Shown here piece by piece: positions 1 through 4,251 of a stretch of 27,413 nucleotides of DNA. The notes under the pieces were generated by a model that was given only the letters and a program-made list of their open reading frames with translations, made no database searches and had not been told where the DNA came from. Each line of letters begins with the position of its first letter. Position 1 is the first letter of the stretch. The translations under genes and the position numbers were made by a program. Origin of the DNA: a virus; IMG/VR virus record IMGVR_UViG_3300017960_000051, positions 1 through 27,413 of that record; one strand, written 5' to 3'.

Positions 1-21
1 ATATGTGAGCTACAAACCCAT

Positions 22-39
22 CAACCATTCAGCCTTAAC
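22..39 (+). repeat. Cassette junction site S0 (right half only)
   Basis: The window opens with the right half of a junction site: CAACCATT, then CAGCC (30-34) and TTAAC (35-39), followed by ATT of cassette 1. The left half would lie upstream of the window if it exists. CAACCATTCAGCC recurs exactly at 673-685 in S2, so S0 and S2 probably belong to one subfamily. This suggests that the array continues to the left. Confidence 0.6.
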
Positions 40-59
40 ATTATTTGTCAGGAGGAAAA

Positions 60-275
60 ATGGATAAAAAACATTGTTCAGGTTGTTACAATAATGATTA
101 CAATCATGGTTTAGGTGGTGCAAAAGAATGTTGGCACTTTAAAACAGCTAAAATTATATGGCGTAAAGAAGTTCATATAGATCAAGTTCCACCGTGGAAC
201 CAAAAAGCTAAGCGGCTCCCAAATTGTTATACAAAGCAAAGGTATGTTTATGTGCCACCTAATGTAACGTGCTGA
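60..275 (+). CDS. Small Cys-rich protein of cassette 1 (71 aa), function unknown
   Basis: The start is the ATG at 60, behind a strong GGAGG (51-55). A TTG at 45 is in frame but lies inside the repeat arm and is less likely. The protein has CXXC at residues 6-9, a Cys-Trp pair near residue 24 and two further Cys near the C-terminus, so metal binding is plausible. A PPW motif sits mid-protein. The pattern resembles small Cys-containing proteins often found in phage accessory regions, but I cannot name a family. The TGA stop falls within the right repeat arm of the cassette, so coding and recombination-site-like sequence abut directly. Confidence 0.75.
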   Translation: MDKKHCSGCYNNDYNHGLGGAKECWHFKTAKIIWRKEVHIDQVPPWNQKAKRLPNCYTKQRYVYVPPNVTC

Positions 276-280
276 CAAAT

Positions 281-327
281 AACAACCGGCTGGATAACTC
301 CTAAATATCAGGATTATCAGCCTTAAC
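281..327 (+). repeat. Cassette junction site S1, imperfect hairpin with one-sided bulges
   Basis: The left end is AACAACC-GGCTG (GGCTG 288-292) and the right end CAGCC (318-322)-TTAAC (323-327). The stem pairs GGCTG with CAGCC, ATAA (294-297) with TTAT (314-317) and TCCT (299-302) with AGGA (310-313). The loop is AAATATC. Two single bases, G293 and C298, bulge out, both from the 5' arm. No T-run follows, so this is not a Rho-independent terminator. Asymmetric extrahelical bases are a known hallmark of integron attC sites; the GTT core of those sites is missing here. Confidence 0.75.
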
Positions 328-356
328 ATTAAAAAACATTTACTGGAGAATCAAAT

Positions 357-548
357 ATGAAAAGAAAAATTACAGTCTATTGGATTGGTTTAGAAGATGA
401 ACCAAATAATGGCTACTATGAAAAAAATATAAAAAATGTTGCCGATGCAATTGAGGCCCTTGAATCCAATAGTGACGGCTTTGTTGTTCGCAAAAAAAAG
501 ATGCGCGAAGATGTATACAACGCCTTACCAGAGTTTATGGGATTTTAA
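357..548 (+). CDS. Small protein of cassette 2 (63 aa), function unknown
   Basis: The start is ATG 357 with GGAG at 345-348. The protein begins MKRKITVYWIG, continues with an acidic, Asn-rich stretch, then a predicted helix (residues about 26-36) and a basic RKKKMR patch. I see no Cys, signal peptide or membrane segment. I do not recognise the family. The fold could be a small alpha/beta domain, but this is a guess. The stop lies just before the right arm of its cassette. Codon use is AT-rich, like the other cassette genes and unlike the GC-rich structural genes further right. Confidence 0.7.
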   Translation: MKRKITVYWIGLEDEPNNGYYEKNIKNVADAIEALESNSDGFVVRKKKMREDVYNALPEFMGF

Positions 549-567
549 CCCGTAAATATTTTTTAAT

Positions 568-690
568 AACCGGCTGGAATCAGATTGCGGGGGTCGAGCG
601 GCCCCGAAAGACTAGGAATTTGGGATAATACTAGCAAGTTCGGGAAAAAGGTTTCTCTCCCGAAGGCCCCCGCAACCATTCAGCCTTAAC
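568..690 (+). repeat. Cassette junction site S2, long branched hairpin
   Basis: AACC-GGCTG (GGCTG 572-576) opens the site and CAGCC (681-685)-TTAAC (686-690) closes it. The stem continues as AAT (578-580) with ATT (678-680), then TTGCGGGGG (585-593) with CCCCCGCAA (667-675). G577 bulges from the 5' arm, and CAGA faces CC in an internal loop. The interior (594-666) can form further stems, for example TTCGGGA with TCCCGAA at about 637-664. Stem length differs greatly between sites while the ends are conserved, as in attC sites with variable terminal structures. Confidence 0.72.
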
Positions 691-700
691 ATTATTTACT

Positions 701-928
701 ATGAGACAAAAAGACAAATTAAGAGCAAGTTGGTCGAAACGTGAAAATGACATAATGTTATATTGGCCTCTTGGAACCTCAACAAAGAGTGATGCACATT
801 GGTTGTCGGGAATTTTTAATGATAAATTTGTGGAGGCAATCAAAAATCGTGGGTATGACATAAAAACAATGAAGTTCGAGGTATGTCCACAAAAGGGCAA
901 TCAAAGCTTTGCGTCAGAACGTAAATAA
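701..928 (+). CDS. Small protein of cassette 3 (75 aa), function unknown
   Basis: ATG 701 is only 10 bases from the end of S2, and no Shine-Dalgarno sequence is visible between them. Translation may depend on upstream ribosomes or on a leaderless-type start. The protein is basic at the N-terminus (MRQKDKLRASWSKRE), has an aromatic-rich middle containing MLYWPLG, and ends in a short Lys-rich tail. One motif, FNDKFVEAIKNRGYD, suggests a helix followed by a turn. I do not recognise the family. TAA at 926-928 lies within the right cassette arm. Confidence 0.65.
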   Translation: MRQKDKLRASWSKRENDIMLYWPLGTSTKSDAHWLSGIFNDKFVEAIKNRGYDIKTMKFEVCPQKGNQSFASERK

Positions 929-929
929 T

Positions 930-977
930 AACCGGATGGACGGCTGACCATAAAAAGCATGGCAGGTCAGCCTAAAC
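930..977 (+). repeat. Cassette junction site S3
   Basis: AACC-GGATG (934-938) replaces the usual GGCTG, and the right end is CAGCC (968-972) with TAAAC in place of TTAAC. A second GGCTGACC (942-949) pairs perfectly with GGTCAGCC (965-972), giving an alternative stem. The interior GACCATAAAAAG is shared with S5 and S4, which ties these three sites into one subfamily. Confidence 0.7.
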
Positions 978-997
978 ATTACCTGCCTGGAGGAATT

Positions 998-1342
998 ATG
1001 AACGATACAAAATTAACAGAACAAGATATTGAAAAAACCATAATTTCGTTACATACAGCTTTTCAAGATGAGTTATTCAAATGCAAAGAAGAAGATTTGG
1101 AGGGCTATTGGCATTTCAAATACAATAAAGAACAATCCCTCGTTAGCAATTTATATAATTTTTATGATCTTCTTAAGCTTTATGATGGTTTTTGCCGCAG
1201 GTGGGAAGAGCACACAAATGGCAGTTGTTGTGTAGTTGAAAGAGTAAGAGACAAATATCTCATCCCTAAAATCAAAAATTTTATAAATGCGATGGAGGCA
1301 GGTAATAACCGGCTGGGTTTAGACCATAAAAAGAATGGCTAA
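998..1342 (+). CDS. Cassette 4 protein (114 aa), function unknown; C-terminus encoded by the junction site
   Basis: I chose ATG 998 because GGAGG (989-993) lies just upstream. An in-frame ATG at 959 lies inside hairpin S3 and has no ribosome site. The protein looks mostly alpha-helical and acidic, with several aromatic residues (EGYWHFKYNKEQSL) and two to three Cys in the second half. I do not recognise a family. Unlike the other cassettes, no stop precedes the right arm, so about 15 C-terminal residues come from the repeat arm and hairpin S4 and the stop is at 1340-1342. A different junction would change the tail of this protein. Confidence 0.72.
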   Translation: MNDTKLTEQDIEKTIISLHTAFQDELFKCKEEDLEGYWHFKYNKEQSLVSNLYNFYDLLKLYDGFCRRWEEHTNGSCCVVERVRDKYLIPKIKNFINAMEAGNNRLGLDHKKNG

Positions 1343-1353
1343 TCAGCCTTAAC
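1307..1353 (+). repeat. Cassette junction site S4
   Basis: AACC-GGCTG (1311-1315) opens and CAGCC (1344-1348)-TTAAC (1349-1353) closes the site. The stem pairs GGCTG with CAGCC, then GTT with AAT by a G-T wobble and two A-T pairs, AG with CT, and CCA (1324-1326) with TGG (1336-1338). G1316, T1320 and A1323 bulge, all on the 5' arm as in S1 and S2. Confidence 0.72.
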
Positions 1354-1380
1354 ATTAAATTTCTACGAGGTATAAAGACA

Positions 1381-1512
1381 ATGAGAGAATTAACCAAAGA
1401 AGAAATGAAAGAACGTTTAGTGTCTGTCGGCTGGTTAGAATATGAAGCAGAAGAAGAAGTAGAAAGTATGTTTGCAGAAGCTGAGATAGAAGATGGATAC
1501 GATGGGCCATAA
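1381..1512 (+). CDS. Small acidic protein of cassette 5 (43 aa), function unknown
   Basis: The ORF begins at ATG 1381 with GAGG at 1367-1370 and ends with TAA at 1510-1512, three bases before the right arm. The product is short and very acidic: MRELTKEEMKERL, then VGWLEYEAEEEVESMF, ending in DGP. It is probably one or two helices. I recognise no family. Its size fits a phage accessory peptide or inhibitor of a host enzyme, but nothing in the sequence shows this. The ribosome site and the exact fit between the two arms support it as a real gene. Confidence 0.6.
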   Translation: MRELTKEEMKERLVSVGWLEYEAEEEVESMFAEAEIEDGYDGP

Positions 1513-1524
1513 CCGAAATTTAAT

Positions 1525-1572
1525 AACCGGCTGGACGGCTGACCATAAAAAGCAGGGCAGGGCAGCCTTAAC
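1525..1572 (+). repeat. Cassette junction site S5 (last copy)
   Basis: AACC-GGCTG (1529-1533) and CAGCC (1563-1567)-TTAAC (1568-1572) flank an interior nearly identical to S3 (GGACGGCTGACC, then ATAAAAAGCA). The base run after TTAAC is AATTGTAG rather than ATT plus an arm. I find no matching inverted arm further right, so this appears to be the end of the array. Confidence 0.7.
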
Positions 1573-1603
1573 AATTGTAGAAGAAACCAAAGAAAAGTAA
1601 ATC

Positions 1604-1771
1604 ATGAGATTTTATATCGAAGCACCAACAAAAATGATGGCCAAAGAATATTTAGAGAATATCATTCGGGAAGTTTATGCCACCAGCACGCCGAACGTTC
1701 ATAATATCAATGAAGATGATCGGCCTTTTGAGGCTGCTGAGGCAATTATGAACGAAATGACAGAGGAATAA
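1604..1771 (+). CDS. Small protein (55 aa) just after the cassette array, function unknown
   Basis: ATG 1604 to TAA 1769-1771. The ribosome site is weak (AAAGAAAAG upstream). The protein starts MRFYIEAPTKMMAKEY, has a likely amphipathic helix at residues 10-26, and ends with an acidic helix containing FEAAEAIMNEM. I do not recognise it. It follows the last junction site but has no right-hand arm, so it is probably a resident phage gene rather than a cassette. The next start codon follows two bases after its stop, and GAGG inside its end serves as ribosome site for that gene, so the two are probably co-translated. Confidence 0.65.
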   Translation: MRFYIEAPTKMMAKEYLENIIREVYATSTPNVHNINEDDRPFEAAEAIMNEMTEE

Positions 1772-1773
1772 AT

Positions 1774-2484
1774 ATGCTAAACCCAGTCAAAGGAAAAATG
1801 TATTCGTTCGTGACGCACACGTGGAATACCGTCAAAGGTAAATGCCCCCATAATTGCAATTATTGTTATATGAAAAAATGGGGAAAACAGCCGAAGCTCC
1901 ATTTTGATGAGTCGGAATTAAAAACCGACCTCGGAAGCGATCATTTCATATTTGTGGGATCAAGTTGCGATATGTGGGCGTGGGACATTCCTGCAGAATG
2001 GATATTAAAAACCCTCAATCATTGCTGCAAATTTGAAAGAAACAGATGGCTTTTTCAGTCAAAAAATCCAAACAGGTTTACAGATTTCTATGGGTATTAC
2101 CCCAAAATTAATGAGCTTGGCGATTCGATCATATTTGGGACCACTATCGAGACAAACAGAGAAAAATATATCAACAAAGATGCCCCGGCCATTGTTGATA
2201 GATACTGCGGAATTCATACAGTCGGGAAAGAAGACGGTTGCCGGACAATGGTTACGATAGAACCGATTATGGATTTCGATCTTAAGGAAATGGTTGAAAT
2301 AATATCCGATATAGAGCCTGAATGGGTAAATATCGGGGCAAACACCAATTACAGTGTCCAGCTTCGGGAGCCGGATCCTGGAAAAATCAGAAAATTGATA
2401 TCGGCATTAAAAGAATTAACCGAAGTAAAAATAAAAAAGAACCTTAAAAGATTGGTGGCTAAACGCGAGGATGTATATCGTTAA
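1774..2484 (+). CDS. DUF5131 (phage Gp37/Gp68) family protein, radical-SAM-like
   Basis: 236 aa. Residues 24-31 carry C-X3-C-X2-C (C24, C28, C31), the iron-sulfur motif of radical SAM enzymes, followed by YMKKWG. Other segments typical of the Gp37/Gp68 family are FVGSSCDMWAWDIP, LFQSKNPNRF, GTTIETNRE and TIEPIMDFD. Family members are common in phages and plasmids, and no reaction is firmly assigned that I know of. A 4Fe-4S cluster and SAM-dependent chemistry are inference from the motif. The gene follows the 55 aa gene with a two-base gap and uses GAGG at 1764-1767. Length is normal for the family. Confidence 0.88.
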   Translation: MLNPVKGKMYSFVTHTWNTVKGKCPHNCNYCYMKKWGKQPKLHFDESELKTDLGSDHFIFVGSSCDMWAWDIPAEWILKTLNHCCKFERNRWLFQSKNPNRFTDFYGYYPKINELGDSIIFGTTIETNREKYINKDAPAIVDRYCGIHTVGKEDGCRTMVTIEPIMDFDLKEMVEIISDIEPEWVNIGANTNYSVQLREPDPGKIRKLISALKELTEVKIKKNLKRLVAKREDVYR

Positions 2485-2496
2485 TTCTTAAATATT

Positions 2497-2658
2497 ATGG
2501 ACAAACTATTAAATATACTGCCGATCATTATCATGCTGGAGAGTTTCGCGGCTGCGGTACCGCTGCTGATCTGCCAGCGGTGGGGCAGCGGGCTGTATTG
2601 GTTTTCCGCCGGGTTGCTTAACCTTGCGGTGATCTTTTTGATCAAAAAATGGGGGTGA
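2497..2658 (+). CDS. Small two-helix membrane protein (53 aa)
   Basis: ATG 2497 to TGA 2656-2658. Two hydrophobic segments cover about residues 4-27 and 32-49, joined by a short QRWGSG turn and followed by a KKWG basic tail, so both ends probably face the cytoplasm. The shape fits a small holin-like or other phage membrane peptide, but there is no specific motif. No clear Shine-Dalgarno sequence precedes it. It lies 12 bases after the DUF5131 gene and 3 bases before the next start, so it is likely part of the same operon. Confidence 0.6.
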   Translation: MDKLLNILPIIIMLESFAAAVPLLICQRWGSGLYWFSAGLLNLAVIFLIKKWG

Positions 2659-2661
2659 AAA

Positions 2662-2874
2662 ATGGCTGCTGGCGAATTTGAAATATCATATACATTTCAA
2701 TGTAAACAGTGCGGCGCAGCATTAGAAATAGAGGAAACTTACGATAATACGATATTAATTACGCCGTGTTCGTGCCGTCCGATTAAAGACCGTGCGGAAA
2801 ATAAAGTCGAAAAAATTAGAGAAACTTTAAAAACAGCCATCGATAAAGCGGTAAATGAAATATATTTTGATTAA
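2662..2874 (+). CDS. Zinc-ribbon-like small protein (70 aa)
   Basis: ATG 2662 follows the previous stop by three bases, with GGGGGTGA as a possible ribosome site. CKQC at residues 14-17 and CSC at 36-38 suggest a zinc ribbon with a short beta-hairpin between them. The C-terminal half is a charged helix (DRAENKVEKIRETL). The role is unknown. Such proteins in phages may bind nucleic acid or partner proteins. The end of the ORF overlaps a possible upstream start (2855) of the next gene. Confidence 0.7.
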   Translation: MAAGEFEISYTFQCKQCGAALEIEETYDNTILITPCSCRPIKDRAENKVEKIRETLKTAIDKAVNEIYFD

Positions 2875-2896
2875 TGCTGTAAGAACAACATTTCGT

Positions 2897-3169
2897 ATGA
2901 AAAAATATAAATATTTAATCGTTGCGGCGCTTTTTGCGATGGCGGTGCCTCCGGTGTTCTGGTGGGGAGTAGGCCGGGGACGCGAGATCGATGCCGTGTT
3001 CGTGACCCATGGCAAAGAGCTGATCCGGCTGCAAAAAGATATCAAGGGACTGCAGTTGCATGTGGCGGAGCTGAACATTAAAAATCATCGGCTGAAAAGC
3101 CGGCTGGAGAGCGTACAAAAGGCAAACCTGGCTTACCAGGAGAAGATCAGAATAATACAGCGCAGATGA
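2897..3169 (+). CDS. Membrane-anchored coiled-coil protein (90 aa), spanin- or Rz-like shape
   Basis: I prefer ATG 2897, which puts a basic MKKYKY ahead of one hydrophobic segment (YLIVAALFAMAVPPVFWWG). An in-frame ATG at 2855 would add 14 residues and overlap the preceding gene; neither start has a good ribosome site. After the anchor comes a long periplasm-facing or cytoplasmic helix with heptad-like leucines (residues about 35-85). This topology is seen in inner-membrane spanins, but no lipoprotein partner is nested here. The stop overlaps the next start as ATGA. Function remains unproven. Confidence 0.65.
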   Translation: MKKYKYLIVAALFAMAVPPVFWWGVGRGREIDAVFVTHGKELIRLQKDIKGLQLHVAELNIKNHRLKSRLESVQKANLAYQEKIRIIQRR

Positions 3170-3828
3170 CGGAAGATATCGACATATTGATTCAGGCCCG
3201 GGACAAAGCCAGGGTAAAAGTGGAACAGGATCCCACCGCGGAAAACCTGGCAGCCCTGGAAAAGGCGTCCAAAATGCTGGCGGAGATGCAGGGGGACGGC
3301 CCCGAACCGGCGGTGAAAAACCGGCTGGAGGTGTTGAAGCACCTGCGGCGGGAAGGGTTCAAGATCGGTAAAACCAAGCTGTACAAGGATGCCGGCGACG
3401 GCTTGCTGCGGATTCAGCCGGACGGGTCGGTGCTGGAAAGGGATATTGACCGGTATGTGCGTGTGGCCGGGTTGAAAAAGCCGGCGGAGATCTCCGATAC
3501 CGAGCTGCAGCAGCTGCAGAAAAGCAAGGGCGAGATGGAGGTGGAAAAACTTCGCCAGCAGGTGTCGGATCTGAAGTTCAAGCAGGATGTGGCCCAGGGG
3601 AAGTACATCCTGCGGTCGGAGTTCGAAATGGAAATGGCCGGCCGGGCCGGCGCTCTTGATGCGGGCCTGCGCCACCGGTTCATGTCGGAGTGCCGGGATC
3701 TGACGGATGCGGTCAAGGGCGATCCGTCTCTGGTGCCGGTGCTGCAGGAGATGCTGGGGCGAATGCTGGACGAGGCGCTCAACGAGTATGCCAGCCTGGA
3801 TAACTTCCAAGTGATAATTGAGAGTTAA
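3166..3828 (+). CDS. Putative terminase small subunit (Nu1-like)
   Basis: 220 aa, ATGA overlap with the gene before. An N-terminal helical segment is followed by a region that could form a winged helix (residues about 48-95: LEVLKHLRREGFKIGKTKLYKD, an IQPDGSV turn and RYVRVAG). A charged coiled coil comes next (residues about 112-150), then a segment with QGKYILRSEF like the dimerisation part of Nu1-type proteins. Lambda Nu1 recognises cos or pac DNA and recruits the large subunit. Position just before the large terminase supports the call, although one AT-rich gene intervenes. There is no direct motif proof, so an unrelated DNA-binding protein is possible. Confidence 0.6.
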   Translation: MTEDIDILIQARDKARVKVEQDPTAENLAALEKASKMLAEMQGDGPEPAVKNRLEVLKHLRREGFKIGKTKLYKDAGDGLLRIQPDGSVLERDIDRYVRVAGLKKPAEISDTELQQLQKSKGEMEVEKLRQQVSDLKFKQDVAQGKYILRSEFEMEMAGRAGALDAGLRHRFMSECRDLTDAVKGDPSLVPVLQEMLGRMLDEALNEYASLDNFQVIIES

Positions 3829-3879
3829 GAATAGTGAATTGAGAATTGAAGGATGCGAGGATCCAAGGGGTCAAGTGAA
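3829..3879 (+). repeat. Intergenic 7-8 bp periodic repeat, supplies a ribosome site
   Basis: The spacer reads GAATAGTGAATTGAGAATTG and then GAGGATCCAAGGGGTCAAGTG. The first part has 7 bp periodicity and the second 8 bp. AGGGG within it (3866-3870) is the best ribosome site for ATG 3880. Similar sequences fill many other spacers in this window. Confidence 0.7.
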
Positions 3880-4251
3880 ATGAAAATAACTAAAATAGTA
3901 ACAATGTGTGGATCGTCAAGATTTGTGGATATAATGGCAGTATGTGCCTGGTTTATTGAGCGTGATGAAAAAGCGATAACAATGGGGCTGCACTTACTGC
4001 CGGAATGGTATTGTTCCGGTCTAATCCCTGACCATCTTGCAGAGCATGAAGGCGTTGCCGATGAAATGGATGCACTCCACCTCCGGAAAATAGATATTTC
4101 TGATGAAATATTTGTTGTGAATTATATGGACTATATTGGGGAGAGTACAACCAATGAAGTTGAGTACGCTAAAAAGAACAATAAAAAAATAAGGTGGTTT
4201 ACACACGACCCTGTGGGTGATCGGGTTTTTGAACTTGTAACGGAAGCATGA
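3880..4251 (+). CDS. Nucleoside 2-deoxyribosyltransferase-like / DUF4406-like protein
   Basis: ATG 3880 is chosen over an in-frame ATG at 3853, because the codons between them belong to the intergenic repeat and AGGGG sits just upstream of 3880. The 123 aa protein begins MKITKIVTMCGSSRF, the glycine-containing strand-turn of this Rossmann-like family. It also has DEMDALHLRKIDISDEIFVV and the YIGESTTNEVEYA segment, which in relatives lines the nucleotide pocket (the ES-T-E pattern). The family cleaves or transfers N-glycosidic bonds of nucleotides, but phage members are mostly untested. It is AT-rich and wedged between the two terminase genes, so it looks like a later insertion. Confidence 0.75.
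   Translation: MKITKIVTMCGSSRFVDIMAVCAWFIERDEKAITMGLHLLPEWYCSGLIPDHLAEHEGVADEMDALHLRKIDISDEIFVVNYMDYIGESTTNEVEYAKKNNKKIRWFTHDPVGDRVFELVTEA

Larger units (their letters stand above)
40..327 (+). mobile_element. Putative gene cassette 1
   Basis: The limits are inferred from the point TTAAC|ATT on both sides. The left arm (40-51) and right arm (272-283) are inverted repeats matching at 11 of 12 positions, with CTGACAAAT on the right and ATTTGTCAG on the left. The arms do not match those of other cassettes. The unit holds one ORF (60-275) and then hairpin S1. The arms would pair with each other only in a circular or excised form, or if the cassette transcript folded on itself. Mobility is inference; the repeats are seen directly. 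Confidence 0.45.
328..690 (+). mobile_element. Putative gene cassette 2
   Basis: The cassette has the longest terminal inverted arms of the array. Positions 328-343 and 552-567 match at 15 of 16 positions (ATTAAAAAACATTTAC against GTAAATATTTTTTAAT). It carries one ORF (357-548) and the long hairpin S2. The arms are specific to this cassette and do not pair across junctions S1 or S2. Confidence 0.45.
691..977 (+). mobile_element. Putative gene cassette 3
   Basis: The terminal arms at 691-699 and 921-929 are a perfect 9 bp inverted repeat (ATTATTTAC and GTAAATAAT). The cassette holds one ORF (701-928), whose start codon lies one base beyond the left arm and whose stop lies inside the right arm. 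The unit is therefore almost entirely gene plus junction site. Confidence 0.45.
978..1353 (+). mobile_element. Putative gene cassette 4
   Basis: The arms at 978-988 (ATTACCTGCCT) and 1296-1306 (AGGCAGGTAAT) are a perfect 11 bp inverted repeat. The cassette contains one ORF (998-1342), which reads through the right arm into the hairpin before stopping. Confidence 0.45.
1354..1572 (+). mobile_element. Putative gene cassette 5
   Basis: The arms at 1354-1363 (ATTAAATTTC) and 1515-1524 (GAAATTTAAT) are a perfect 10 bp inverted repeat. The unit is the smallest of the array (219 bp) and holds a 43-codon ORF. Confidence 0.45.

Noticed and set aside
959-997. Upstream in-frame start for the cassette 4 gene
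   Set aside because: It lies inside hairpin S3, while GGAGG stands directly before ATG 998.
22-1572. Canonical integron attC sites
   Set aside because: The 3' half has AAC-ATT instead of GTTRRRY, so the sites do not meet the accepted consensus; I describe them as integron-like only.
281-1572. Rho-independent terminators between the cassette genes
   Set aside because: None of the hairpins is followed by a T-run, and the conserved TTAACATT after the stem is not a terminator feature.
22-1572. CRISPR array
   Set aside because: Repeats are hairpins of very different length and the intervals contain complete ORFs of 130-345 bases, not uniform spacers.
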